DNA of 64,000 bases from Typhlomys cinereus (GCA_023101885.1 JALPQD010000910.1:248001-312000), one strand, 5' to 3'; positions 53,930-62,635 are shown, counted from the first letter of the stretch. The notes: generated by a model not told the origin, from the letters alone. A program made the numbers and translations.

Positions 53930-56900
53930 CTAATACCCACTCTAGATGGCCACTGTGACCAGTTTCCTGTGTGTCCTCTTTCTTTGTTTCTCTCCCATTC
54001 TTCGTATTGTCTGCAACTTATTTTTTTGCACCTGATTCCGAATATGTATTGAGCATCTCTAATATGTTTAGCATTGTCTCAATCGATGTGGCAAGTAGTA
54101 AAGACACATGCCATGGTTCTAGTTGAAGAGATGAGACATCCATAAAAGGACTGGAGATATAGCTCAGTTAGTAAAGTGCTTGCCTAGAATGTACAAATTC
54201 CTGGGTTCATCCTTGGCTTCATACAAAGTTTGAGGGCAGCCTGGAGTACTTGAGACCTTGTCTCACCCCCCCCCACACACACACAAAGATGCCCATAACA
54301 TAGAAAAGTAATCTGGAAACATGTGTAACCAACTTCTCAACTGACTGCCCAGTGCACCTGCATGTAAGCTCCTTTGGCACAGGTTATTTTCTGCTTTGCT
54401 TACTACTGATTTCCTAGACCCCAGATGGGACAGGATCTTCCATAAATGGATGTTAAGTGAGTTCACCTTTCTCCATCTTGGAGTTCCTGCAGGTGAAGGC
54501 TAGCCCTCTCGCTCCCTCTAAAAGGCTTATTAGTTCCTTATAGAGAGAGGCTCTTAGGCAGCACCCTTGGAGTGCCCTGGAGCTGGCTGGCTGGCTCAGG
54601 TTACCTCCTAATGGTCCACACACAGAACAGCACACATCTCTCAGCAAGTATCCCTGTGTCTTTCTAAAATAACTCCTTATGTAAGAAGATCTCGCTAAGT
54701 GCCACCCAGAAAACTGAGAATAGTCTGAAGGAAGAAGAAAGAAATGTCCCAGAACCTCTACACCCACAGCCAGTAAACTTGCTCAGGAGTTTTGGATTGC
54801 AAGGGGAAGATCTCATACCCAAATAAATGACTGTTTACTTAGTCTTTTAAAATGCTACTTTTTTCTTGATTTCAAGATCATTGTAGAAATTTTGGAAAAT
54901 AAATCATAGCATAAATAAGAAAATAAACAAATATAAATCGCTGTTTGTCTCTGCTGAAGATCTCTGCCATTAGCATTTTTATAAAAGTGGCACATGTACA
55001 TTTTGCTTTCTTTTTTTGAGATGGTCTTATTATATAGCCCAGTCCTTCTGCCTCAGTCTCACAAATGTGGGGATTACAGGCATGTGCCAACACACCTGGC
55101 CTGAAATCTCAGGGTCATATTCAGTGGTCTATGTCCTTGCCCCATTTCCTGTCCCCCAACAGAACAAACTCTGGACCTTACAACTCCCAAGGCAAAGAGG
55201 GCACTGTGTGTCCCTGTAGAGGTCCAAGGATAACTTCGGGAATCATCCTGGATTGCTTCGACCCTCTTTTTTACTTTGCTCTGGGATTTCCCAGGCTCCA
55301 CCCACCAGAGCCAGAAGTGCAGGTTTCTACCCTTTTCATCTGATATTTTTACATGGGACCTGGGATCCGAACTTAAAACCTCTGCTTGAGAGACAGAATC
55401 TTAACCCCTGAGCCATCTCTCCAGCCCAATATTTTTATTTATTATATCACAATGTCATATGTGCATATAGTTAGTGTATCTTGATCATATCCAAGCTCCC
55501 ATTCCTGTGGAAGCTTCAATAAATTCCTCTTCTACCTTCCTGTCTTTTCCCCCCCATAACCTACTGAGTCCCATTAGTGTTGCCCACATGTGCATGGGTG
55601 TGGAGCCCATGGAATCTGTGTAGCCATGTGGAACATGGGCAACCTACCAGCAGTCACACCCAGGAAGAAAAACAACTTGCCCTTCACCAGCAACCATCAA
55701 CTGCCACTTGCTCCTCAGTCAGGGGTGAGGCCTCTGGGCTCTTCCTCTATCAGCCTTCAGGAATGTTGTCTGGCTGGATCTTGTAGGTAATCACTTCTGT
55801 TTCTTAGGATCTCCCTAATAATCCAGTAATCCCCCCTTCCTATTTTTTTAGAGAAAAGATGTTATATTTCTTATTTAGCAATCTGTGGTGGGTATCTTTC
55901 TTTGATTTCTAAAAGTTGATATAATATCCATTGTGTGGATCCACTGTTTAAAATTTATCAGTTTTTTTATAAATATTAACATACCATCCTCTAAATAGGG
56001 ATGTATCACTTGATTCTCCCACCAGCCATGTTTGCATGTATTTACTTTCCTGAAGGGAGGCTGGAACATTCACTGTAGTTGCAGACATTGGCTGCTCAGG
56101 ACCCTACCACACCAGGGAATTAGAAGAGGGAATACAAGTCTTAAGTGTGTGTGTGTGGGGGATGGGGGTTGTCAAGAAAGTCTTCCTGGGAGCTGGTGGC
56201 TTCAGTCATTATTAACTCTGGGTGGATTCTGGACAAGTGGGTTATGCATCAAGGGCAATTCTTTACAGTGGGTCTATAAGAATCCAACTTTTAAAAAATG
56301 CATGCGTGTGTGTTTCTTTTAGTGTTTTATACATGAATATAGTGAATTTATGATATTTTTACACTTTAATCCCTAATCCCATCTCCCTTCATTTTCCCCA
56401 TTACAACCCTTCTTCTTCCCTGCCAGTCTCTCTCCTATTGTGTTTTGCATGTGTTACCCACTGAGCGTCATCTGGTTGCCAATGATGGCATGTGCTGGAG
56501 CACTTGCTGGAGCATGAACCATGTAACAGTGCATAGACCATTGAGGAAGACATCTTCTCTTCCTCTCCCCATCAGCATCAACCCTCATCAGTCTCTTAAG
56601 GGATGGGTTTTTTGAGATCTTTCCCTTTCCATGGTATAATGTTAATAGGAGAGATCCCATACAGATCTTGTGGAAACATACATAACTGCAATGAATTCAC
56701 AGATATAACAATCTTGTCATGTCCAGAAGATCAAGTCTAGCCTCACTCGTGCCCTACTTCAGACTCTTACAGTCTTACCACTCCCTCTTCCAACATGTTT
56801 CCTGAGCTTTGGTGTGGGGTGGGCTTGGCTTAGATGTACTATTTAGGACAGGCAGGCCAAAGCCATTCATTTTCTGGACTTTGGCCAGTGTGATTTTCTG

Positions 56901-59329
56901 TAATAAGCACCTTCCACTGCAGAAGGAAGCTTCTAGGTTGAGTGCTGAGTGCTCCTCCAATTTATGGATATGATGGCAATTGTTTGAAAGGCAGTTTGAC
57001 ATAGTGTCTTTATAGCTAAACCTTAATAGCTTATACTCCCTTTTGGATTTATGTCCTCTTTTTTTATAGGCTCTTGTTCTAGTTTACAGTACCAGGAATG
57101 TGATCCCTACTGAAAAGTGGGCCTTAAATATGATCAGAATGCTGTTGGTTGCCCCTTTGAAATTCATGTCATTATAAGACTGATGATCACTTCTTGCCAG
57201 GGTGATTGTTATTGAAGCTTACAGCTTTCACAGATTGATGAGATTGTTGTTTGCTCTTTTCTCTCAGCAGCTTGCAAAGTACGTTCTTGTACTATGAAAG
57301 CTGTCCGGAAAAGAGGAAGCTTCCAGAACATTTCCAACCGGTGATTTAAAAAAAAAAAAATTAATCCATGTCTTGTGATTCACATGAGTTGCATCTTCTG
57401 TAGTAGGGTCTTACTGTCCATAGTAGCAAAAGTCTGTACTGTTTGGGTGGGGTTTTTGAGACCTCTTTGATCAACAATTTATTACATGCCTGTTATGTAG
57501 AGTACTGTTTAATTGCCTCTGGGCTCTAGTTGGAGCATAGGGCATTTTTGTTTTGCTCTATTTTCCTCTCACTGTGTTCTTCTGTATAGGGTATGTCTGT
57601 TTTGGCTCTTTCACAAACAAAAATAGTTTTTGATATATTAATAATATAGAAGGTTTCTGTCTGGCTGTATCTTTCAATCTTAGTGCTGTTTGTAACTCCC
57701 TCAGACCTTCCTGTACTCTATCTTCTTATCTCCCATCATTATTCCCTTTTCCACCTTGCTGCCTGTAGTCTTTTAAGGTCTGCACTCTATCTTTCCCTCC
57801 AACTCCTGTGTCATAGTTAGGCACAGGTGTCAACTTGATTGTTGAGGGTTTGAGCTCTGGGCACAGTTGTAGAGAGTTGATGGTTGAGTTAAGCCCAGAG
57901 CAAACCTGAAGGAGATTGTCTAGCTGCTGGGGAAGACCCAGCCCATGGTGGGTGGGATTAGGCCCTGGATAAATCACAGAGAGCTGGTTGAGAGAGTTGG
58001 CATCCTTCTGTATACTTGGCCAGACATGCTGGTCTGGCAAGTAAGGATTGTCCATCTCTCAGCTGTTATGGTGGCCAGTTCCCTCAGCCCTGGTGTTAGT
58101 GTATGCTCTCCTGTCAAGCTGGACTATGAACTGTAACTAGATTGTCGTAAGAAAGTAAACTCCTTGTTCCCTTAAGCTGTGTAATGGTCATTTATCAGCA
58201 ACCATGCAGGCGGACTGCAACACCCTGCTTAACGATCCCTTTCAAGTTTTCTGGTTGTTATAGGAATTCCAAATTAAGTACATCAATCAGAAGTTTAATG
58301 CTAGCATTCACATATAGGAAAGAACATGTAGCATTTGTCCCTCTGTGTCTGAGAAATATAACTTCATATTGTATTTTTCGGTTCCATCCACTTATCAGCA
58401 AATTGCATAATTTCATTTTTACTGGTGGCTGAATAGTATTTAATTGTGTATATGCACCACATTTTTGTTACCCATTCGTCTGTTAATGAGTATGTAGACT
58501 GATCCATTTCTTTGGTATTGTGAATAGAGCTATAATGAACATGTATGTGCAAGTGTCTCTATAATAAGATGTAGAGTTACTGAGGAATATTCCCAGAAGT
58601 GATATAGCTGCATCATATGACAGCTCCATTTTTAGCTTTCTAAGGAACCTTGATGCTGATTTCCAAAGAGATTTCACCAGTATACATTCCCACCAACCAT
58701 AATAAGCATTCCCTTTTCTCTACATCCTCGCCAGCATTTGCTGCTGTTTGTGTTCTTGATCTTAGTCAGAAAAATCCAATGTTTAAGGCCAATAACGAGA
58801 ACCAGTGATATTGGTGTTTTTCCTGGACTATAAATTGAGTGATGTTTCCTTCAGTGATCACAAGAATGGATCCCTTCTCTTTAATTTTAGTGTGTTTTAC
58901 AGAAGTCTTTTGGCCTAACCTGACCTGGAGCCTACTTGGAGTTTCTTAAAACTTCTAGAAACAAGTAGCAAGGAGGAAGTAGCTAGAAAAAAAAAAAACC
59001 ACAGGATTTTATTGTCTTTCACTGTGTGGGTATATAGTTCAATCAGGAAATTTTACTTCAAATATGTGGATCCTTTTAGGTTTTATCTTCCCCTTCTACA
59101 GCAAACTGTATGTTCTCTCTCATTTCAGTAACTGTAAATACCTCTTAGTACCCAGGGCTTTGCCTAAACTAACTTTGTAACACTGAGCTCATGTTCCCTA
59201 GCAATGTCCATTCCATAGATTTTGAAGCACTTGCAATCCCAGCACACCCACAGGAAATGGGAGGTAGAGACATTATACACCCCCCACACTCACACACTCA
59301 CATACACTGCATACACTTACCCATCACCC

Positions 59330-59377
<48 letters not shown>

Positions 59378-59938
59378 TGGGCTTTATGATATATAAAAGA
59401 AGGAACTTATAAGTTGTGCCTACGTGCCAGAACCACTGTAGGCCTTGTACATTGTAGGCAAGATTTCTACCACTGAGCCATACCTCTCTAGTCCTTCAGA
59501 TAAAGTATTTGGGGATTATATCATAGCAATTAACTTTTTCACCTAAAAAGCACACACATGGCTTACTTCTTATCTGATCCTATGTTTCTCACCCAGTTTT
59601 TTGTTTTTCTTAGAATTTCTCGTTTCTTTTTTCTTGTTAATTATATAAGAGATTTATCTGCAACTCAATGAGACTAAAAGTTACTGTAGATTCATTAATT
59701 TTTTTAAGATTAGTATTCGAAGTGATGGATTTCATTAAAGAATTTTCATACATGTAGGCCATCATATAAAGAAGGAACTTTATAAGGTTACTAAAGGGCT
59801 CAAGTTCCTAAAATGACTAAGTCTCACATACATGCACTTAACGGACCCCTTTTTCCCATCTATCCTCATTCCTCCATAGACCTCAGATCCTCTTGTTTCT
59901 TTTTTTTCTTTTTTTAATTTTTTTTAAAATTTAGTCAA

Positions 59939-59973
<35 letters not shown>

Positions 59974-60578
59974 CGTGTGTAGAACCATGGGCAAATTCGG
60001 GAACCACCATGGACCGCATCCACTTCCTCCTTGTTTACTCTGCCCCGGGATTCACAGGCTCCGCCCTACCAGGACCAGAAACACAGGCCGCCCCCGCTTC
60101 TGCCCAGCGTCTATAAGTGAGGTCTAGGATCCGAACTCAGGGCTTTCTGCCTGCAAGGTAGAGGCATAACCCCTGAGCCACCTCTCCAGCCCAGATCCTC
60201 TTGTTTCTACACATGGCTCTAGATGTCTTGCTCTTCCCATGGTTATTTTTCCTTTCTGTAGTCTATCTGCAAAGTCACTGGCCTCTGGATGTGATATGGC
60301 CATCAATGCTTCCTCCACCCCATGTCCTTTCTTGAACATATCTGTTGAGCTGGACTCAGAATATTCCACTTTGATTGATTCCTGCAGATGGTGAACAAGG
60401 CCAGGTATGGGCCAATGTGGATAAACTCCCTTGGGTCTGAGATCTTTGTGAATCTGGCCAGTGCTCAGTTCTTGGAGCAAGCGATGCGGCAGGAGGGCAA
60501 GTACCCCGTAAGGGACCACATGGAGCCTTGGAAGGCGCATCGGGACGATCGAGGCCTCGACTATGGGATCTTCATCAA
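34147..60578 (+). CDS. CYP27A1: CYP27A1, mitochondrial sterol 27-hydroxylase (partial: exons 1-2)
   Basis: The coding parts are 34147-34398 and 60388-60578. The remaining exons lie beyond the window. The enzyme is a mitochondrial P450 that oxidises cholesterol and bile-acid intermediates at C-27, fed by ferredoxin and ferredoxin reductase; in humans its loss causes cerebrotendinous xanthomatosis. The N-terminus [20 protein letters not shown] is Arg-rich with no acidic residue, a typical import presequence. [14 protein letters not shown], and [10 protein letters not shown] in exon 2, match CYP27A1. About 147 of roughly 530 residues are present; the I-helix, ExxR and haem-Cys motifs are outside. 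No defect is seen. The order after TTLL4 supports the call. Confidence 0.95.
35025..35190 (+). repeat. B2-like SINE
   Basis: GGGGCTGATGAGAAGGCTGA head and CCCAACAGCCCACATGGTGG, then a CTAATAAATAA tail. Diverged. Confidence 0.6.
35218..35488 (+). mobile_element. SINE-II (older)
   Basis: GGGCTGGAGAGGGCTCAGGG to CCTCTGATACACACACAC. The B-box part (GAGTTCGGATCC in SINE-I) is deleted after GGTCCTGAG. Confidence 0.85.
35820..35900 (-). repeat. B1-like SINE fragment
   Basis: CTAACCCAGGCTGACCTCTA and GTACTGGGATTACAGATGTG are reversed B1. Confidence 0.55.
36187..36591 (-). mobile_element. MaLR-type solo LTR
   Basis: The + strand reads TGTCTTAGTCCATCTGTGTA, then GAGACTGAGTAATTTATAAA, as in reversed MST/THE1-type LTRs, and ends ACATAGCA. 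No internal region is present. Confidence 0.6.
36601..36900 (+). mobile_element. solo LTR fragment, cut at 36900
   Basis: Shares CTCTGGGCACAT, TGTCTAATGGAC and GTGTGGCCAGTTCC with the LTRs at 46561 and 57809. It stops abruptly where the duplicated block begins; its 3' part (with AATAAA) is missing. Confidence 0.55.
36901..37080. repeat. 180-bp block, first copy of a duplication
   Basis: Nearly identical (one substitution seen) to 37366-37545. Its first 34 nt are the end of a reversed SINE-I head without the rest of the SINE. Confidence 0.95.
37131..37399 (-). mobile_element. SINE-I (younger), full length
   Basis: CATTCAATTGTGCGTGTGTG to CACCTCTCCAGCCC. The flank GCAAAATGCATT precedes the T-run and CAAAATGCATTTT follows, a target-site duplication. 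Confidence 0.9.
37366..37545. repeat. 180-bp block, second copy
   Basis: Starts inside the head of the SINE at 37131-37399 and runs 146 bp into its flank. This flank is the likely source sequence of the copy at 36901. Confidence 0.95.
37655..37967 (-). mobile_element. SINE-II (older) with internal 36-bp duplication
   Basis: CATCAGAGGGCACTGTGTGT to CATCTCACCAGCCC. The phrase GGACCAAAAGTGCAGGCTGT with its neighbours occurs twice (about 37818 and 37857). Flanked by CAGACATT on both sides. Confidence 0.85.
38390..38475 (-). repeat. ID-like element followed by pyrimidine-rich tract
   Basis: AAGTGTTGGTGATCAAAACC and GGCAAGCATCATACCATTGA are a reversed ID. A (TCC/TTC)-rich tract runs to about 38600. 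Confidence 0.5.
38680..39150 (-). repeat. probable LINE-1 3' UTR fragment, antisense
   Basis: TTTTTAAATTTTATTTTTCT then a C/T-rich tract and single-copy-like text, the same layout as at 18700-19440. Low certainty. Confidence 0.35.
39368..39430 (+). repeat. ID-like element
   Basis: GGGGCTGGGGTATGGCCCAG and GGGTTCTGGGTTCGAAACCA carry A- and B-box-like sequences. Confidence 0.55.
39438..39712 (+). mobile_element. SINE-I (younger) with A-box deletion
   Basis: GGGGCTGGAGAGGTGG goes straight to TTCCTCTGCCTTGCAGGC; about 15 nt (CTCAGGGGTTAAGCC in other copies) are missing. The rest is well preserved, ending AATTGAATAAATAATAAAA. Confidence 0.9.
40037..40352 (+). mobile_element. SINE-I (younger) with long (CA)n
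   Basis: GGGGCTGGAGAGGTGGCTCA to TGATTAAATAAATAAAAAAA. The (CA)n and CA-like tract spans about 40249-40324, the longest CA tract in the window. Confidence 0.92.
40528..41160 (+). repeat. B4-type composite SINE split by a SINE-I
   Basis: Head GGTCCAGAGAGATAGCTCAG at 40528-40587 resumes at 40870 with GAACCTGAGTTTGATTCCCT, then a B1-like middle (TATAATCCCAGTGCTGGGGA) and a CACATGTGCATACATG tail. Confidence 0.75.
40588..40869 (+). mobile_element. SINE-I (younger) nested in an older SINE
   Basis: GGGGCTGGAGAGGTGGCTCA to AATTGAATAAATAATAAAAA. Target-site duplication AGAACCTGAGTTTG at 40573 and 40870, exactly splitting the older element. This shows SINE-I is the younger. Confidence 0.95.
41160..42157. 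other. intron 1 stretch without recognisable elements
   Basis: Contains a (TTTA)n tract near 41354. I see no gene; the longest minus-strand open frames (about 77 codons) have no familiar motif. Confidence 0.35.
42158..42335 (+). repeat. B2-like SINE
   Basis: ACTGGAGAAATAACTAGGTG head, AAAGTTCAATCCCTGGAAGC B-box area, AATGAATAAAATGC tail. Confidence 0.6.
42400..43090 (-). repeat. possible LINE-1 3' UTR remnant
   Basis: Low-complexity start (TTTTTTCCTCAACCCTCCTC) followed by non-coding text resembling the antisense L1 pieces elsewhere here. Weakly supported. Confidence 0.25.
43130..43290 (-). repeat. (TCTCTG)n and B1 SINE
   Basis: A TCTCTG array at about 43134-43165, then reversed B1 (GTAACCTGAGCTGGCCTCCG, CTCAGCCTCCCGAGTGCTGG). 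Confidence 0.65.
43690..43923 (-). repeat. B2-like SINE with purine-rich insert
   Basis: Starts TTTATTTATTGCTGAGAGAG, has a GA-rich stretch to 43798, and ends TTCTGGCTGGCCCC, the reversed head. Confidence 0.55.
44450..44780 (+). other. possible unrecognised retropseudogene
   Basis: An open stretch (about 44500-44697, ending TAA) is followed 75 nt later by AATAAA (44769). It contains the peptide [20 protein letters not shown]. The layout suggests a processed transcript, but I do not recognise the protein and see no A-tail or target-site duplication. Confidence 0.25.
44781..46558. other. repeat-poor stretch of CYP27A1 intron 1
   Basis: About 1.8 kb with almost no SINE or L1 landmarks, apart from a diverged B2-like piece near 45985-46110. 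The open frames seen have no familiar motif. It could hold regulatory DNA; this is inference. Confidence 0.3.
46561..46966 (+). mobile_element. solo LTR, 406 bp
   Basis: TGTCATAGTTAGATACAGGC to GCGAACTGCAACA (TG...CA), with ACAATAAACCC near the 3' end as its poly(A) signal. It aligns along its length with 57809-58222 and with 49257-49629 reversed. ERVL/MaLR-like; no internal genes. Confidence 0.7.
47049..47160. repeat. 45-bp direct repeat, 67-bp period
   Basis: GTAGACATAAATATACTGTC through AAGAAATCTA occurs at 47049-47093 and 47116-47160 without visible change. Confidence 0.95.
47784..48082 (-). mobile_element. SINE-I (younger), full length
   Basis: TTATTCAATTGTGCATGTAT, (TG)n at 47829-47870, to GAGCCACCTCTCCAGCCC. 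Flanked by ACTTACAAACTATTTTT on both sides. Confidence 0.93.
48225..48600 (-). repeat. B4-type composite SINE
   Basis: TATGTGTGTGATTGCGTAG tail, GGAGGCCTAGAGTTGATGTT, then a reversed B1-like section (TATGGAGGCAGGGTCTCTTG) and head remnant. Confidence 0.5.
48675..48775 (-). repeat. B1-like SINE fragment
   Basis: TCAGCTAAGGTCTTTATGTG, CAGCCTCCTGAGTTTGGAGA and TTACAGATGCATACCACCAC. Confidence 0.5.
48838..49149 (-). mobile_element. SINE-II (older)
   Basis: GTATCAGAGGGCACTGTGTA to GAGCCTATCTCTCCAGCCC, with a (GTGC/ATGC)-rich tail at 48876-48915. Confidence 0.85.
49257..49629 (-). mobile_element. solo LTR, 373 bp, same family as 46561
   Basis: The + strand runs TGTTGCTGATAAATTACCAC to GTACCTAACTATGACA, the reverse of TGTCATAGTTAG...GCAACA. 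More diverged than the copy at 57809. No internal genes. Confidence 0.65.
50183..50236. repeat. 27-bp tandem duplication
   Basis: CAGGGCAGGCGGACAGTCAG plus AACAGCA is repeated twice, head to tail. Confidence 0.95.
50490..50804 (-). mobile_element. SINE-II (older) with (TTTA)n tail
   Basis: About ten TTTA units (50494-50536), (GT)n, CAGAGGGCACTGTATGTCCC, to GAGCCATCTCTCCGGTC. Near the head it is altered by an inserted TTTAGGAGAATTCTGC. Confidence 0.85.
50907..50956. repeat. (GT)n microsatellite
   Basis: About 24 GT units with one interruption (GTAT). Likely polymorphic. Confidence 0.9.
51001..51312 (-). mobile_element. SINE-II (older)
   Basis: GAGAAGACACTTTGTATGCT to GAGCCATCTTTCCAGCCCC, with an inserted (GTTT)n stretch near 51205-51235. 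Confidence 0.8.
51320..51520 (-). repeat. B4-type composite SINE (B1 plus ID)
   Basis: Reversed B1 (ACAGGGTCTCACTGAAGCTG, TTATAGGTGTGGACTGCC), then reversed ID (GCTGGGGATTGAACCCAGGT, GCAAGCACTTTACCAATGAG). Confidence 0.7.
51765..51945 (-). repeat. B2-like SINE
   Basis: TTTATTTATTTTGTGTGTAC tail, GTCGTGGGCATCAAATTCAA, GGCAAGCCATCTCACTGGCC head. Confidence 0.6.
52105..53500 (-). repeat. LINE-1 ORF2 3' part, antisense, decayed
   Basis: Reversed L1 landmarks occur in order: CATTTGGGTTGATTCACAAT, TTACCACCAGCAGTGTATGA, TTTGGAGAAATATCTATTTG, AATCCTCACCAGACATGTGA, GTTGACCATAGATGTTTGGG and CTGTTTTGATTACTGTAGCT. A B1 interrupts it at about 52990-53130. No intact frame. Confidence 0.85.
52990..53132 (-). 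repeat. B1 SINE inside the L1 fragment
   Basis: GAAGACAGGGTCTGATGTAG, TCCCAAGTGCTGGGATGACT and CACCATGCTTGGC, reversed B1. Confidence 0.8.
53725..53930 (+). repeat. B2-like SINE with (CA)n tail
   Basis: CAAGATGGATCAGCAGGTAA head, TTGATCCCTGGAACCCATGT, CTCTCTCTCATACACAC and (AC)n to 53927. Confidence 0.65.
54145..54290 (+). repeat. ID-like element
   Basis: GACTGGAGATATAGCTCAGT, AGTGCTTGCCTAGAATGTAC and TCCTGGGTTCATCCTTGGCT, then a short B1-like end and CA tail. Confidence 0.6.
54291..55009. other. intron 1 stretch without recognisable elements
   Basis: No SINE or L1 landmark. The minus-strand 104-codon open frame (54453-54767) has no familiar motif. Confidence 0.3.
55010..55105 (-). repeat. 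B1-like SINE
   Basis: TTTTGAGATGGTCTTATTAT, GGGGATTACAGGCATGTGCC and ACACACCTGGCC. Confidence 0.65.
55196..55427 (-). mobile_element. SINE-II (older), tail-less
   Basis: GAGGGCACTGTGTGTCCCTG to GAGCCATCTCTCCAGCCC. No (TG)n tail before it. Confidence 0.8.
56320..57808 (-). repeat. LINE-1 3' UTR, antisense (likely rodent L1)
   Basis: Non-coding sequence joined across the LTR at 57809-58222 to clear reversed ORF2 sequence at 58223-58790. Position and orientation make it the 3' UTR of the same element. The L1 identity of this part is inferred from that continuity. Confidence 0.5.
57809..58222 (+). mobile_element. solo LTR, 414 bp, inserted in an antisense L1
   Basis: TGTCATAGTTAGGCACAGGT to GGCGGACTGCAACA. 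Flanks TCCTG and CCCTG suggest a 4-5 bp target-site duplication. It has a shorter AATAAA-like region (GAAAGTAAACTCC). No internal genes. Confidence 0.75.
58223..58790 (-). repeat. LINE-1 ORF2 3' end, antisense
   Basis: GTGGCTGAATAGTATTTAAT, GCATCATATGACAGCTCCAT, ATTCCCACCAACCATAATAA and CTCTACATCCTCGCCAGCAT are reversed L1 landmarks. Confidence 0.85.
59331..59374. repeat. (CA)n microsatellite
   Basis: About 21 CA units, preceded by CA-rich sequence from 59283. Probably an old SINE tail. Confidence 0.9.
59902..60191 (-). mobile_element. SINE-I (younger), 196 bp before CYP27A1 exon 2
   Basis: TTTTAAAATTTAGTCAATCG, (TG)n, to CCTGAGCCACCTCTCCAGCC. Perfect target-site duplication CAGATCCTCTTGTTTCT at 59884 and 60192. 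Confidence 0.95.
60388..60578 (+). other. CYP27A1: CYP27A1 exon 2 (residues 85-147)
   Basis: The acceptor TGATTCCTGCAG precedes ATGGTGAACAAGG; this ATG is internal, not a start. The 191-nt exon encodes [20 protein letters not shown], then [20 protein letters not shown] and WKAHRDDRG, and ends in phase 2 at donor GTGAGC. It matches the second exon of CYP27A1, in the substrate-side N-terminal part of the P450 fold. Confidence 0.94.
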
Positions 60579-60894
60579 GTGAGCTGGGGCTGGAAGGGAC
60601 TGGAACAAGGTATCAGAGGACCAGGTTGCAAGGGAGTGGGCATAAAACAGACAGTTGGATGCAGGCACAGAGGGGCCTCCTGTCATCTGGACCTGATGCT
60701 AGTCTAGAAAGCAGTCATTGGCGTGGGCTGGCCTCGAAGACCTGATCATTGCCTTTTCCACTAACATATAGTGTCACTTTGGACAAGTGAATGAGTTTCC
60801 TTTTGTTGTCTTTATATTCTTGATCTGCAAAATAGAATAATTGGATTAGAATATGTCCAAAGCAGTCAAAGTCTATCTTGGATCTGTGGATGAT

Positions 60895-60985
60895 TTGTTT
60901 TAGTTTTGGCAGTACTGGGAATTGAACCCAGAGCCTCGTACATGTTAGGCAAGCACTGTACCCACCTGCTACTTCCCAGCTCTTT
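60895..60985 (-). repeat. ID-like element
   Basis: GCAGTACTGGGAATTGAACC, GTTAGGCAAGCACTGTACCC, reversed. Confidence 0.65.
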
Positions 60986-61053
60986 CCATATTTTTAAAAT
61001 GTTGAAAAAGGGAAGGCAGCCATGCTCACCACTATACCACCAACGCAGATACA

Positions 61054-61239
61054 GGGCTGGGGAGATGGCTCAGGGGTTAGCAGAAGGTCTGGAGTTGGAT
61101 CTCAGGTCCCAGGTAAAAAGGCCAGGTGGAAAATCAAAGCCTGGGAAATCCCAGAGTGAAGCAAGAAGAAGATAGAAGCGATCCAAGACAATTCCCAAAA
61201 TCACCCTTGATCCTTCACAGGGATATACAGTGCCCTGTG

Positions 61240-61328
<89 letters not shown>

Positions 61329-61338
61329 AAATTTTTTT
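61054..61338 (+). mobile_element. SINE-II (older) with long (CA)n and (AAAT)n
   Basis: GGGCTGGGGAGATGGCTCAG to GTGCCCTGTGATACACACAC. (CA)n spans 61242-61294, then about eight AAAT units. Part of the B-box region and middle are deleted. Confidence 0.88.
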
Positions 61339-61344
61339 TGAAAC

Positions 61345-61470
61345 AGGGTCTCACAAAGTTGTCCAAAGTTGGTTTTGAACTTATTCCGTACCCTGGACAG
61401 GCCTTGAACTTGGATACTCCTACCTCCATCTCCTGAAAAACTTGAGAACACAGGCCTACAGCACCAGGCC
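61345..61470 (-). repeat. B1-like SINE
   Basis: AACAGGGTCTCACAAAGTTG, CCTACCTCCATCTCCTGAAA, GAACACAGGCCTACAGCACC. Confidence 0.55.
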
Positions 61471-62510
61471 TGAATTCAGATTCATTTTTTTACATTAAAG
61501 TTGAAGTCATGTTGATTTGTAGCTCAGAAAGCATTATCACAACCTCCTAGCATCATTTAGTTGGAGAGGATTTTACTTTACTTTTAAAAATATATCCCAA
61601 GTTGTGTTGTATTACACACACATTGCTGGCTATAAGCTCCATGGGTACCCTCCACATACATTGATAGATACAAGTTCAGTTATGCCTAGAAAAGTTAAGA
61701 TCACCTTGTAGTTACATTTGAGAGAGAATTATGTTATTTACTCATTGGTTCATTGAAGTAGATAATGGGGATTACTGGTGACAAAACATTTCCAATATCT
61801 CTGGTGGTGATTAGATATGTCGCAGATTTCTTTTGGCCAAAATATGGTGCTACAACTCAAAAACAATAAGTGAATTTCTGCATTTGAGATCAGGTTGACA
61901 ACTATGCCATAGTCTGTCACAGGGTTGAACTGCGGGGTTGACAGGCACCAGGCTATCTCTTCAACTTCAAGGTTTTGTTGAATCCTCACAAGCCCACAAG
62001 TAGATAGTATTAGTACCTCCATTTTAATTAAAAATATTAAAATTTTATTAATTAAAAATAGATGGAGAAACAGGCCAAGGGAGATTTTACATTGCATGTT
62101 AGAGGTGAAACACCTTTTGAAGGGGGGGGATGATTTGGTTTGAGGACTCGCTGTCTTTGGTTTCCATAGATTGTCTCCTGTTGTAGATTCTTCTTTCTTT
62201 TCCCTGTCTCATAGGTAGATTGTTTTGAGTTAAACTAGCAGTTCTTAGCCCCTTTCTTTGAAGCTCTGGAAACAGAGTAGAGAAAGTTCTTTGAGACCTC
62301 TCTAATTTGACCTCTGACCCTAGGGACAAATCAAGTCCAGGTTTACATGAGGCTGACTGAACCTGACTGGCCTGGATCTGACTTGACAGCTCCTATTAGA
62401 ATTGCAGCTGAGCATTAGTATTAATATACCCCTAGGTTATCTAGTTATGTTTTATACTCTAAGGCCAGTTTCCTAAGTATTATAGCATTTGTGTGCATTT
62501 AAAAGCTATT
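61471..62510 (+). other. CYP27A1 intron 2, no element named
   Basis: Starts after the B1. AT-rich with no exon-like frame and no SINE head that I can name. CYP27A1 exon 3 was looked for and not found up to 64000. Confidence 0.4.
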
Positions 62511-62514
62511 TTGC

Positions 62515-62635
62515 ACTGTGTGTGGTGGTACATGCTTGTAATCCCAGCACTCAAGAAGGAGGAGGCAGAAAGATCATGGGTTTGAGGCCAACCTGGGCTA
62601 CATAAAACTGTGTCTCAACCATACAGTAAATCAAG
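62515..62635 (+). repeat. B1 SINE
   Basis: TGTGTGGTGGTACATGCTTG, TAATCCCAGCACTCAAGAAG, GGCCAACCTGGGCTACATAA. Among the best kept B1 copies here. Confidence 0.85.

Larger units (their letters stand above)
34399..60387 (+). other. CYP27A1: CYP27A1 intron 1 (about 26 kb)
   Basis: Bounded by GTAACC and TTCCTGCAG. A large first intron is usual for this gene. It is filled with SINEs, several solo LTRs and antisense L1 pieces, listed separately. Relatively repeat-poor stretches are 34399-35024, 45000-46260 and 59375-59880. Confidence 0.85.

Noticed and set aside
60388..60390. ATG at the start of CYP27A1 exon 2 as a translation start
   Set aside because: It lies directly at a splice acceptor and continues the frame from exon 1; homologues have non-Met residues there.
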